Assembly: GCF_002245895.1 (NCBI RefSeq)
Contig: NZ_NPJZ01000001.1
Location: 620,001-684,000 of the forward strand
From: Rhodococcus sp. OK302
GTDB lineage: Bacteria; Actinomycetota; Actinomycetes; Mycobacteriales; Mycobacteriaceae
DNA length: 64,000 nt
Direction of reading: 5' to 3'
Part shown: one piece after another, positions 45,617-53,966 of the stretch
Layout of the letters: the number at the start of each line of letters is the position of its first letter
Position numbering within the stretch: the stretch's first letter is position 1
Position numbers and translations under genes: made by a program
The notes under the pieces: model-generated
Told to the model about the DNA's origin: nothing
Database searches by the model: none
The model's input: the letters and a program-made list of their open reading frames with translations, nothing else

Positions 45617-45636
45617 GTCAATGTAACACCATATTG
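45617..45636. promoter_or_regulatory. Pathway motif, copy 1 (FAH / RidA divergent promoter)
   Basis: GTCAATGTAACACCATATTG is 17/20 identical to the motif at 48574-48593, in the other divergent promoter of the same gene set. Overlapping it on the left is a TTGAttacgatagTCAA imperfect palindrome (45605-45621). Likely operator for the PaaX-type regulator at 46137. Confidence 0.65.
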
Positions 45637-45680
45637 GGGGTTGCGACAGAGTTTCCTCCACCTACCCAGGGGACACAGAC

Positions 45681-46076
45681 ATGACCATTTCTCGGATCAA
45701 TCCGTCCACGATGCTCAAGCCTTCGGGATTCGCCCATGCCGTACGGGCGGATAACGCGGTCTACCTCGCCGGTCAGACCGCTCTGAACATCGAAGGAAAG
45801 ATCGTCGAGGGTGGGATCATCGAGCAGTTCAAGCAAGCGATGTCCAACACCCTGACGTCGCTGATCGAGGCCGGCGGCAAGCCGTCAGACCTGGTCAGCG
45901 TCACGATTTACCTCACCGACATCCCGGACTACCAGGCCAACGGTCGCGAGATCGGCCGCCTGTGGCGCGAAATGGCCGGCACCGAGTACCCCGCAATGGC
46001 TGGCATCGGCGTGACATCACTGTGGCAGAAGGAAGCTCTCATCGAGATTCAGGGCATCGCACACATCTCGGAGTAA
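45681..46076 (+). CDS. RidA/YjgF/TdcF-family protein
   Basis: 131 residues, one domain, exact family length. FAHAVRADNAVYLAGQTALN, GIIEQFKQAMSNTLTSLIEAGG, VSVTIYLTDIPDYQ and the C-terminal LIEIQGIAHI are typical. RidA homologues hydrolyse enamines or imines and release ammonia; several aromatic amine pathways contain one. The Arg normally binding the carboxylate is not obvious at the usual place, so it may be a specialised member. Divergent from the FAH gene; followed by an 11-bp-stem terminator. Confidence 0.88.
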   Translation: MTISRINPSTMLKPSGFAHAVRADNAVYLAGQTALNIEGKIVEGGIIEQFKQAMSNTLTSLIEAGGKPSDLVSVTIYLTDIPDYQANGREIGRLWREMAGTEYPAMAGIGVTSLWQKEALIEIQGIAHISE

Positions 46077-46090
46077 CACATACTCGAACA

Positions 46091-46121
46091 GAGGTGCGCG
46101 AGAGGGATTTTCGCGCACCTC
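46091..46121. terminator. Hairpin terminator between RidA and paaX-type genes
   Basis: GAGGTGCGCGA and its perfect 11-bp complement flank a 9-base loop, 15 bp after the RidA stop and 16 bp before the convergent regulator's stop. Confidence 0.75.
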
Positions 46122-46136
46122 ACCCGGGCGAATCGA

Positions 46137-46988
46137 TCAACCGTGAATTGTCGCGAGGGCATGCTCACGCGCATGCCCGCTCAATGCGGTATTCAGCTCC
46201 CGGAACAACTCCTCGGCCACGACACTGTTCCACTCTTTCGGCAGCAGATCCAGCGGCAGCCCCGGATCCCGGTACGGGAGTCGCCTCCACATGGTCAGCA
46301 TCGCCACGTAGTGCGCAAACGCTTCTCGGGGCGTGAAACCGTCCTTGCTGCATTCCGCGAGGATCGGCCGATACGCATCGATGAATTCCGCATAGAGCGC
46401 GGTCAACTCGTCGAGATCCCACCAGTCTCGAACTTTGGAGCGCAGGTCTCCGAACGCGACATGGTTGCCGCTGAAGATATCTACGTATCCATGTAACTGC
46501 CTGCGTTCCAACGTCTCTCGAACTTCACGCTCGACATTTCCGGGCGCAATCCACACACCCGGCGCTGCGGTACCGAATCCCAATCGAGTCAGCACCGTGC
46601 GCAGTGCGTGCCGGTTCTCTCGCTCCGACTCGGGAACCGAGAAGACCACCAGCAGCCATCCGTCGTCGACGGTGGCGCGGCTCCGACCGAAGATGCGAGC
46701 ATCACCTTCTGCGAGTACATCCAGCAGCAGCGGCGACATCGAGTAGCCGGCCGCTGTTCCGTGCCGTGAACTCAGGAGAATCTCCCGGCGCTTGAGCCGC
46801 GAAATCGACGATCGAACAGCGGGGCCGTCGACACCGAGTTCGGCCATCAACCGCACCAACGACGCTACCGACAGCCAGTTCTTCTCGGCGCGGCCGTACA
46901 GGCCGAACAGCGTCACGATCAGCTGACGAGGCGCCGGATCGCTCGTCCGCGCATCACCGTCTGCATGTTCTTTCGTCACGACCGTCAT
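46137..46988 (-). CDS. PaaX-family transcriptional regulator
   Basis: 283 residues. PaaX architecture: N-terminal winged helix (RQLIVTLFGLYGRAEKNWLS, VDGPAVRSSISRLKRREIL), central domain (RENRHALRTVLTRLGFGTAAPGVWIAPGN) and C-terminal PaaX_C (FVAYAHFVAMLTMWRRLPYRDPGLPLDLLP in part). PaaX senses phenylacetyl-CoA; by analogy this protein should sense an aryl-CoA such as anthraniloyl-CoA. It lies between the two divergent promoters sharing a 20-bp motif. Its start codon abuts a 25-bp inverted repeat. Confidence 0.9.
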   Translation of the reverse strand: MTVVTKEHADGDARTSDPAPRQLIVTLFGLYGRAEKNWLSVASLVRLMAELGVDGPAVRSSISRLKRREILLSSRHGTAAGYSMSPLLLDVLAEGDARIFGRSRATVDDGWLLVVFSVPESERENRHALRTVLTRLGFGTAAPGVWIAPGNVEREVRETLERRQLHGYVDIFSGNHVAFGDLRSKVRDWWDLDELTALYAEFIDAYRPILAECSKDGFTPREAFAHYVAMLTMWRRLPYRDPGLPLDLLPKEWNSVVAEELFRELNTALSGHAREHALATIHG

Positions 46989-46989
46989 A

Positions 46990-47014
46990 CCGCCACGATA
47001 GTCCGTCGTGGCGG
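46990..47014 (-). promoter_or_regulatory. Inverted repeat abutting the paaX-type start codon
   Basis: CCGCCACGA, a 7-base spacer and TCGTGGCGG form a perfect 9-bp inverted repeat that ends one base before the start codon at 46988 and covers its purine-rich leader. It could be an autoregulatory operator, an RBS-masking hairpin, or an attenuator for transcripts coming from the MFS gene. Confidence 0.5.
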
Positions 47015-47045
47015 CATGGACGTGGTCGGTGCAGCGCTCATCGGG

Positions 47046-48407
47046 TCAGCTCGCAGATGCACCGGATCGATCGGATGCGGCCATCACTCCGGACTGGCTG
47101 ACGCCCGCTTTGCGAGGTATCGAAGCCACGATTGCAGCCCCCAGTACGGCAACCGTGCCGAAAACATAGAAGTTGACCTGATACCCGAAGGCCAGGTCCG
47201 CGATCACGCCGCCGATGATCGGACCGCAAATCGCACCGATACGCCCCACACCCAGTGACCACGCAAGTGCATTGGCGCTGAGTCGCTGCGGATAGTGAGT
47301 GGCACAAAAGCCGCCCACCAGGATCTGCGTTCCCACACTGCCCAGTCCGGCAAACGCCACGAAGACAAACAGAAGTGCCATCGGAAGATTCACGCTCAAG
47401 AGCATCACAGCACCGAACGCAACGATGAATGACGTGATCACAACCTTCTGGATTCCGATCCGGTCCGCGATGTACGACGCGCTGATCGATCCCACAATTG
47501 CTCCCAAGTTCAGAACGAGAAGGAAGGCGAGCGCACTGCCCAGCGCGTATCCGGCAGACCGCATGATCTGCGGGAGCCACGTGTTCAAGCCGTAGACCAG
47601 GAGCAACCCGCAGAAGTTCGCAAGCGCGAACAAGATTGTCGACCGGATCCAGCGCGGCGTGAACAGCTCACGCATACCGGACTGCGCCGCAGCTGTATCC
47701 GATTTCACTGCAACGGGTTCCGGCGACACCACATCTTCGTAGACCACGCCGAACTGTGCTGCGGTAGCTCGCGCCTCGTCGTCTCGGCCCGTCCGGGCAA
47801 GGTAAGAGATTGACTCCGGAAGGAACTTGTAGGCGACGGGCAGCAACGTCACCAGCGGAAGAGCTCCGAGCAGGTACAGAAACTTGAAGTTGATATCCGG
47901 AAGCAATGTCATGGCCGATACCGCCGCGATCACGCCGCCAACCGAATACCCGCTGAACATCACGGCATTCGCGAAGTTACGACGTGCTTTCGGCGCAAAT
48001 TCCACAGTCAGTGCAATACACGTGGGTACAACACCACCCAGTCCGATACCGGTGAGGAAGCGCAGGACCCCGAATACGTACTCATTGGGGGCAAAGACGG
48101 TGACCAACATGCAGGTCGAGAACCATACGATGGAACCGAGCATGATCCGGCGGCGACCCAACCTATCGGTCAGGAAGCCTGCTGCCATCGTGCCGAGCAG
48201 CATGCCCACCAGCGCAATACTGCCGATCAGGCCGGCGCCACCGGAGTCGAGATTCCAATCCTCGTAGGCAATCAGCGTCGGCACTGTCGATCCGTAGACG
48301 ACCAGGTCGTATCCGTCGAACACAATGGTGGTGAAACAGAGGATCAACACCACCAGTCCGGTGCGCTTTCGGGTTTCCGATCCTTGCGACAAACCTGGTC
48401 GCGTCAT
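47046..48407 (-). CDS. MFS aromatic-acid:H+ symporter
   Basis: 453 residues from ATG 48407 with AAGGAG upstream. Twelve helices with the AAHS signatures FDGYDLVVYGSTVPTLI and GFLTDRLGRRRIML. It is related to BenK/PcaK-like transporters (compare benK in this window). Divergent from the aryl-CoA ligase gene and controlled by the same intergenic region, so anthranilate or a similar acid is the likely cargo (inference). Confidence 0.88.
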   Translation of the reverse strand: MTRPGLSQGSETRKRTGLVVLILCFTTIVFDGYDLVVYGSTVPTLIAYEDWNLDSGGAGLIGSIALVGMLLGTMAAGFLTDRLGRRRIMLGSIVWFSTCMLVTVFAPNEYVFGVLRFLTGIGLGGVVPTCIALTVEFAPKARRNFANAVMFSGYSVGGVIAAVSAMTLLPDINFKFLYLLGALPLVTLLPVAYKFLPESISYLARTGRDDEARATAAQFGVVYEDVVSPEPVAVKSDTAAAQSGMRELFTPRWIRSTILFALANFCGLLLVYGLNTWLPQIMRSAGYALGSALAFLLVLNLGAIVGSISASYIADRIGIQKVVITSFIVAFGAVMLLSVNLPMALLFVFVAFAGLGSVGTQILVGGFCATHYPQRLSANALAWSLGVGRIGAICGPIIGGVIADLAFGYQVNFYVFGTVAVLGAAIVASIPRKAGVSQSGVMAASDRSGASAS

Positions 48408-48708
48408 ATGCCTACTCCTTGGTCGTGGGACTCGAGAACAGAGGCGAACGGTGCGACGCGGCCTTCGCAATAGCCGACGGCAGTGGAGAAAAGGCCTCTC
48501 ACGCGAGCACACCGGATGGCATCATGTGATGCGCGCCACCTGGCGAGGAATCTATGCCTTTTCCGTTGCGTACGTCAATGCAACGCAATATTGCAGGTCA
48601 AGTGTGTCTCATTTGCGAATTCTCTTGAAGTTTTTATTTCGTTTCTATTGCGGTCGTCTAAACAACGGCATACATTGAAGTTCTCAACCCACACCCGAAA
48701 GGTCGAGA
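48408..48708. other. Divergent regulatory region of MFS and aryl-CoA ligase genes
   Basis: 301 bp without a gene. It contains the pathway motif at 48574-48593, a TTGCGT/ACGCAA inverted repeat overlapping it (48566-48588), and an AT-rich tract (about 48600-48670) likely to hold the rightward promoter. The leftward RBS AAGGAG lies at its left edge. Confidence 0.6.
48574..48593. promoter_or_regulatory. Pathway motif, copy 2 (MFS / ligase divergent promoter)
   Basis: GTCAATGCAACGCAATATTG, 17/20 identical to copy 1 at 45617-45636. Both copies are in the same orientation and in divergent promoters flanking the PaaX-type gene. Likely its operator. Confidence 0.65.
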
Positions 48709-50331
48709 ATGGCACGCACCGCATCGGCTCACGTCGACACCTTCTGCCGTGACAACTTGCCGCCGCAATCACAATGGCCCGAGTTCCTCTTCGAACTCCC
48801 CAGCCTGCAGTACCCCGAGCGCCTCAACTGCGCCACTACACTCCTCGACGACACCGTTGCGACTCTCGGCGCCGACCGCCCCTGCCTTCGCACCGCAACT
48901 GAAATCTGGACCTACGGAGACCTTCTGCGTCGCTCCAATCAGATTGCCAGAGTGCTCGTCGAAGACTTCGGCGTCGTTCCCGGCAATCGAATACTGCTGC
49001 GAGGCAGCAACAATCCGTGGATCGTGGCGTGCTGGTTCGCAGTAGTCAAAGCAGGGGCTGTCGTTGTCACGACCATGCCGCTGCTTCGAGAACCCGAGCT
49101 GCGCAAACTGATCGCAATCACCACTCCGACTGTCACCATCACCGACAGCGCTCTCGCCAAAGATCTCCTTGACGCCGCAGACACAATCCCGGTCATCACC
49201 TGTGGCGCAGACGAATCCACCGATCTATGCGTTCGTGCATCGTCAAAACTCGACACCTTCGAGAACGTCGATACAGCAGCCGACGACGTAGTACTGCTGG
49301 CCCCCACATCCGGCACCACCGGTGTCCCCAAAGCGACAATGCACTTCCATCGCGACGTACTGGCCAACGCGGATACGTTCTCGAAGTACATCGTCAAACC
49401 CACTTCCGACGATATTTTCACCGGCACACCGCCTTTGGCTTTCACCTTCGGCTTGGGCGGACTCGTCATCTTCCCGATGCGCGTCGGCGCATCCACACTC
49501 CTGATCGAGCGGGCAACGCCGAGCGAACTTGCCGACGCCCTGGTCCACCATCGTGTCAGCGTCCTCTTCACCGCTCCCACCGCATATCGAGCCATACTGC
49601 GCGAGGGGAAAGCCAAAGCCCTACAGGGTGTCCGGCGCCTAATCTCCGCTGGTGAACACCTACCGGAAAGCGTATGGCGCGAGGTCAAGGAACAGACTGG
49701 CAAGTCCATCATCGACGGCATCGGTGGCACCGAGATGCTTCACGTCTTCATCTCCGCTGCCGACGACGACATCAAACCGGGTTCCACGGGACGCGCCGTG
49801 CCCGGATATCTGGCCGAGATTCACGATATCGACGGAGAACCCGTACCGGACGGAACCGCGGGACTACTGGCAGTCAAAGGTCCCACCGGTTGCCGCTATC
49901 TATCCGATCCACGTCAACTGAGCTACGTGCGCAACGGTTGGAATATGACGGGCGACAACTACATTCGAGATACTGAAGGCTACTTCTGGTATCAGGCTCG
50001 TAGTGACGACATGATCGTCTCCTCCGGTTACAACATCGCGGCACCGGAGGTCGAATGGGCCATCGACCAGCATCCCGATGTTCTCGAATCAGGTGTCATC
50101 GGCCTCCCGGACGACGAGCGGGGAATGATCGTCCACGCCATCGTCGTTCTTGTTCCCGGCGTCCCCCGCAACGACGCCAAGATCAAGGAACTGCAAAACT
50201 TCGTCAAACAGACTGCGGCACCGTACAAATACCCGCGTGGCATTACTTTTGTCGACGAACTCCCCAAAACCCCGTCGGGCAAGCTTCAGCGATTTCGACT
50301 CCACGAACGCGCTGCGGAACCTCAACCATGA
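48709..50331 (+). CDS. 2-aminobenzoate-CoA ligase-like AMP-forming synthetase
   Basis: 540 residues, ATG 48709 with GAAAGG upstream. ANL superfamily: P-loop APTSGTTGVPKATMHFHRD, DGIGGTEMLHVFIS, NMTGDNYIRDTEGYFWYQAR, and the C-terminal catalytic lysine in PKTPSGKLQRF. The N-terminal block QWPEFLFELPSLQYPERLNC is typical of 2-aminobenzoate-CoA ligases. It would activate anthranilate to its CoA thioester. First of three coupled genes (4-bp overlap with the thioesterase). Benzoate or salicylate remain possible substrates, but the adjacent kynureninase operon favours anthranilate. Confidence 0.85.
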   Translation: MARTASAHVDTFCRDNLPPQSQWPEFLFELPSLQYPERLNCATTLLDDTVATLGADRPCLRTATEIWTYGDLLRRSNQIARVLVEDFGVVPGNRILLRGSNNPWIVACWFAVVKAGAVVVTTMPLLREPELRKLIAITTPTVTITDSALAKDLLDAADTIPVITCGADESTDLCVRASSKLDTFENVDTAADDVVLLAPTSGTTGVPKATMHFHRDVLANADTFSKYIVKPTSDDIFTGTPPLAFTFGLGGLVIFPMRVGASTLLIERATPSELADALVHHRVSVLFTAPTAYRAILREGKAKALQGVRRLISAGEHLPESVWREVKEQTGKSIIDGIGGTEMLHVFISAADDDIKPGSTGRAVPGYLAEIHDIDGEPVPDGTAGLLAVKGPTGCRYLSDPRQLSYVRNGWNMTGDNYIRDTEGYFWYQARSDDMIVSSGYNIAAPEVEWAIDQHPDVLESGVIGLPDDERGMIVHAIVVLVPGVPRNDAKIKELQNFVKQTAAPYKYPRGITFVDELPKTPSGKLQRFRLHERAAEPQP

Positions 50332-50759
50332 CCACCGCGTCCATCATGATCGATCGGGTCGTCGACTGGCAGGACACCGATGCGGCCGGCCACTATCACC
50401 ATTCGACGGTCATCCGGTGGGTAGAAGCAGCAGAGGCATCACTGTACGAGCAGTTGGGATGCCTTCACCTCTTCGGGGTCATCCCCCGGGTCAAATACGA
50501 GGTGGTGTACCGCGATCGACTGTGGCATCAGGACCGCGTCCACATTGAGCTCACGGTCTCTCGAATTGGTACCAGTTCAATGACTTTCGATTTTCTGGTC
50601 GATCGCGACGGAACAGTCGCCGCCGCCGGGAGCCTCACCGTCGTTCACACGGACGGGGCCAAAGGCGGATCCAGTCCGTGGCCCGAAAAGATTCGAGCAG
50701 GCTTTGCGACCGGCGGACGGCAGCAACCTCCGCTCACACATACGACCACAACGAACTAA
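50328..50759 (+). CDS. 4-hydroxybenzoyl-CoA-thioesterase-like hot-dog protein
   Basis: 143 residues from ATG 50328, whose ATGA overlaps the ligase stop. Hot-dog fold with the active-site block WQDTDAAGHYHHSTVIRWVE, where Asp replaces or serves as the catalytic acid, and VIPRVKYEVVYRDRLWHQD. It probably hydrolyses an aryl-CoA made in the same operon. This is the second thioesterase of the gene set besides TesB. Confidence 0.85.
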   Translation: MTTASIMIDRVVDWQDTDAAGHYHHSTVIRWVEAAEASLYEQLGCLHLFGVIPRVKYEVVYRDRLWHQDRVHIELTVSRIGTSSMTFDFLVDRDGTVAAAGSLTVVHTDGAKGGSSPWPEKIRAGFATGGRQQPPLTHTTTTN

Positions 50760-50768
50760 GGAAATCCC

Positions 50769-53147
50769 ATGCGTATTGCAGTAGTGGGCGGTGGCCCCGG
50801 CGGTTTGTACTTCTCGGCCCTCATGAAGCAGCTGGACCCGAACCACGAAGTGACGGTGTGGGAACGAAACGCACCGGACGACACCTTCGGATTCGGAGTC
50901 GTGTTCAGCGACGAGACGCTGGGCGGAATCGAGCACGCCGACGTGGCAGTCTACGAGAAGATGGCCGGGCAGTTCGCACGCTGGGACGATATCGACGTCC
51001 ACTACCGCGAAACAACTCTCACGTCGGGCGGGCAAGGCTTTGCCGCGATGTCACGCAAGGAACTGCTGCGCATTCTCCAAGAGCGGTGCCTGGATCTCCA
51101 GGTTGATCTTCGATTCCGGACTCTCGCACCCCCGGTCGAGGAATTGAGTCGCGACTACGATCTCGTGCTGGCATCCGACGGCATCAATTCCGCGATCCGA
51201 AGCACGTACGTCGATACATTCAAGCCGTCTCTCGATCAGCGCCACAGCAAGTTCATGTGGCTCGGAACAGACAAGGTCTTCGAGGCCTTCAAGTTCTACG
51301 TCAAGGAAACGCCGCACGGCATCATGCAGATTCACGGCTACCCGTTCAGCGATCAGGGCAGTACGTTCATCGTGGAAATGCACGAAGATGTCTGGGAGAA
51401 AGCGGGATTCGACGCGTTTGCCGCTGCAGAGTTCGGCCCCGGCGAGAACGACGAGAAGTCGATCGCGATGATCACCGAAATCTTCGCCGACGTCCTCGAC
51501 GGACACAGTGTTCTTGCGAACAACTCGAAGTGGATCAACTTCACCACCGTCCGGAATGAACACTGGCGCCACGAGAACGTCATCCTTCTCGGCGACGCCG
51601 CACACACCGCTCATTTCTCCATCGGGTCGGGAACCAAGCTGGCGATGGAAGATTCGCTGGCACTCGCGGCATGCCTGCACGAGCACGACACCCTCGCAGC
51701 CGGTCTGGAAGCCTACGAGATCGAGCGACGTCCCGTCGTCCTGTCGGTGCAGCGCGCGGCCCAGGCCAGTCTCGAGTGGTTCGAGAACATCGACCAGTAT
51801 GCCGATCAGAACGAGCAGCAGTTCGCTTTCAACCTGATGACCCGGAGCCGTCGAATCACCTACGACAATCTCCGCCTGCGCGATCCGGGATTTGTCGAGG
51901 CCATCGACGACTGGTACGCGGCCAACGAGATCGAGATCGGGCACACCACCGAAACTACCTCGCGCCCACCGATGTTCCACTCGTACAAGATGCGCGGCCT
52001 CGAACTCGAGAACCGCATCCTGGTCTCCTCCATGGACATGTACTCTGCGGTCGACGGCGTGCCCGGCGACTTCCATCTCGTGCACCTGGGCAGCAAGGCC
52101 CTCGGCGGCGCCGGCCTGGTCATGACGGAAATGGTGTGCGTCAGCCCCGAAGGTCGCATCACTCCCGGTTGCACGGGCCTGTACAACGCGGAGCAAGAGG
52201 AGTCGTGGAAGCGCATCGTCGACTTCGTTCACGAGCGGTCCACCGCGAAACTCGGTGTTCAACTCGGTCACTCGGGACGCAAGGGGTCGACGAAGCTGAT
52301 GTGGGAGGGAATCGATCAGCCTCTCGAAGCAGGAAACTGGGACGTGCTCAGCGCCTCGCCATTGCCCTATTCGCCGGCCAACCAGGTCCCGCATGAAGTC
52401 ACCGCCGCTGAGATGGACGTCGTTCGGCAGCAATTTGTCGATGCTGCCATCTCCGCCGACCGTGCCGGTTTCGATCTCCTCGAACTTCACTGTGCGCACG
52501 GCTACCTGCTGTCGTCGTTCCTCTCACCGCTCTCCAACACCCGCACCGACGAGTACGGCGGCAGCATCGAAAACCGACTTCGATTCCCGCTCAGCGTCTT
52601 CGATGCCGTCCGTGCGGTCTGGCCGGCCGCGAAGCCGATTTCCGTGCGGATCTCGGCGGTGGATTGGGCCGAAGGCGGTAACGATATCGACGATTCGGTG
52701 CGTATCGCGGAGGCATTCGCCGAGCACGGTGTCGATGTCCTCAACATCTCTTCGGGGCAGATCGTCAAGAACGAGTCGCCGGCATTCGGCCGTAGCTACC
52801 AGACACCCTTTGCCGATCGCATTCGAAATACCGTGGGACGCAAGCATGGCGTCGGAGTTATTGCGGTGGGAGCGATTTCATCGCACGACGACGTCAATTC
52901 GGTCCTCCTTGCCGGCCGTGCAGATCTGGTGGCTCTAGGTCGCCCGCACCTGTACAACCCGGCGTGGACGCTTCATGCAGCAGCGGAGCAGGAGTACTCG
53001 GGACCCGGAGCCGTGTGGCCCGATCAGTTCAAGGCCGGTAGCCGCAAGCCACCGAGCGGCCGCACCGACGGTCCGCCGCCCCGGTTGACCTTGATCCGAG
53101 ACGGAGTGTCGGAGACTCGGCATTCCCGCTGGATTCCGAAGGGCTAG
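50769..53147 (+). CDS. Bifunctional aryl-CoA monooxygenase/reductase (ACMR / salicylyl-CoA 5-hydroxylase type)
   Basis: 792 residues, two flavoenzymes fused. Residues 1 to about 385 are a class A FAD monooxygenase (VVGGGPGGLYFSALMKQL, the second FAD motif LLGDAAHTAHFSIGSGTKLA). Residues about 395-760 are an old-yellow-enzyme FMN barrel (RGLELENRILVSSMDMYSA, LGHSGRKGS, HCAHGYLLSSFLSPLSN, TRTDEYGGSIENRLRFP). This layout is that of 2-aminobenzoyl-CoA monooxygenase/reductase of Azoarcus evansii and of salicylyl-CoA 5-hydroxylases. It hydroxylates the aryl-CoA at C5; ACMR then reduces the ring. Third gene after ligase and thioesterase, 9 bp gap. Confidence 0.9.
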   Translation: MRIAVVGGGPGGLYFSALMKQLDPNHEVTVWERNAPDDTFGFGVVFSDETLGGIEHADVAVYEKMAGQFARWDDIDVHYRETTLTSGGQGFAAMSRKELLRILQERCLDLQVDLRFRTLAPPVEELSRDYDLVLASDGINSAIRSTYVDTFKPSLDQRHSKFMWLGTDKVFEAFKFYVKETPHGIMQIHGYPFSDQGSTFIVEMHEDVWEKAGFDAFAAAEFGPGENDEKSIAMITEIFADVLDGHSVLANNSKWINFTTVRNEHWRHENVILLGDAAHTAHFSIGSGTKLAMEDSLALAACLHEHDTLAAGLEAYEIERRPVVLSVQRAAQASLEWFENIDQYADQNEQQFAFNLMTRSRRITYDNLRLRDPGFVEAIDDWYAANEIEIGHTTETTSRPPMFHSYKMRGLELENRILVSSMDMYSAVDGVPGDFHLVHLGSKALGGAGLVMTEMVCVSPEGRITPGCTGLYNAEQEESWKRIVDFVHERSTAKLGVQLGHSGRKGSTKLMWEGIDQPLEAGNWDVLSASPLPYSPANQVPHEVTAAEMDVVRQQFVDAAISADRAGFDLLELHCAHGYLLSSFLSPLSNTRTDEYGGSIENRLRFPLSVFDAVRAVWPAAKPISVRISAVDWAEGGNDIDDSVRIAEAFAEHGVDVLNISSGQIVKNESPAFGRSYQTPFADRIRNTVGRKHGVGVIAVGAISSHDDVNSVLLAGRADLVALGRPHLYNPAWTLHAAAEQEYSGPGAVWPDQFKAGSRKPPSGRTDGPPPRLTLIRDGVSETRHSRWIPKG

Positions 53148-53228
53148 CCAGACTTCGACAATCCCCCATTGGATAGCCACGCCCGAGAGTGAGATGGAAC
53201 GATGACAGCTCGAGAGACCATTCGCTAC

Positions 53229-53253
53229 GGCGAGCTGCGGGCGGCAGCTCGCC
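53229..53253. terminator. First of two hairpins after the monooxygenase gene
   Basis: GGCGAGCTGC, loop GGGCG, and the perfect 10-bp complement. 82 bp after the monooxygenase stop. Confidence 0.5.
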
Positions 53254-53284
53254 ACGAGGCGTGGTTCGATATTCAGTATCCAAA

Positions 53285-53325
53285 ACCCGGTAGGCACCAA
53301 ACGTATTGAACGCTGCCTACCGGGT
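53285..53325. terminator. Second hairpin, between convergent genes
   Basis: ACCCGGTAGGCA and its perfect 12-bp complement flank a 17-base loop, 15 bp before the MBL gene's stop on the minus strand. Confidence 0.65.
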
Positions 53326-53339
53326 CTCGTGGAGATTAC

Positions 53340-53966
53340 TCAGGATCCGGCGCGAATCCATTCTTCGAGATGCGGTGCCTCGGTGCCGATGGTGGTGCCG
53401 TCGCCGTGGCCGGTGTGAACCTTGGTCTCGGCGGGGAGCGCAAACAATCTGTCCCGGATCGATCCGATGATGGTCGGAAAATCGGAGTACGAGCGTCCAG
53501 TTGCGCCGGGACCACCGGAGAACAACGTGTCACCGCTGAACAGTTCGCCGGCTTCCGGTAGGTAGAGGCACGTCGACCCCGGCGAGTGACCTGGCGTGTG
53601 CAGGGCAAGGATATCCGTGCCCGCCACTGCAATTCGCTGATCGTCTTCCAGACTCAGGTGTTTGACACCGGGATGCGTCATCTCCCAGAGAACGTCGTCA
53701 GCCGGGTTCAGATAGATCGGGGCGTCGAGCTTCTCGGACAGCTCCGGGGCAACCGTGACGTGATCATTGTGTCCGTGAGTGCACACGATGCCGACAACCT
53801 TGCGGCCGGCGACGGCGTCGATGATGGGCTGCGCCGTGTGCGCGGCGTCGACGATAACCACCTCATTGTCGTCACCGATCAGCCAGATGTTGTTGTCCAC
53901 CTCCCACGTTCCGCCGTCGAGGCTGAACGAACCCGAAGTGATGACACGATCTACACGCAAGGTCAC
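53340..53966 (-). CDS. MBL-fold hydrolase paired with mscR
   Basis: 208 residues. Metallo-beta-lactamase fold with THGHNDH (HxHxDH), HTPGHSPGS and the final HTGHGDGT metal ligands, and [10 protein letters not shown]. The small glyoxalase-II-like form next to mycothiol-dependent formaldehyde dehydrogenase is a conserved actinobacterial pairing (Rv2260 beside Rv2259 in M. tuberculosis). It most likely hydrolyses S-formylmycothiol to formate and mycothiol (inference). Overlaps mscR by 4 bp. Confidence 0.88.
   Translation of the reverse strand: MTLRVDRVITSGSFSLDGGTWEVDNNIWLIGDDNEVVIVDAAHTAQPIIDAVAGRKVVGIVCTHGHNDHVTVAPELSEKLDAPIYLNPADDVLWEMTHPGVKHLSLEDDQRIAVAGTDILALHTPGHSPGSTCLYLPEAGELFSGDTLFSGGPGATGRSYSDFPTIIGSIRDRLFALPAETKVHTGHGDGTTIGTEAPHLEEWIRAGS

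Noticed and set aside
51051..52499. Open frame of 482 codons antisense to the bifunctional monooxygenase gene
   Set aside because: Shadow of a well-supported two-domain flavoenzyme; no start signal and no family features.
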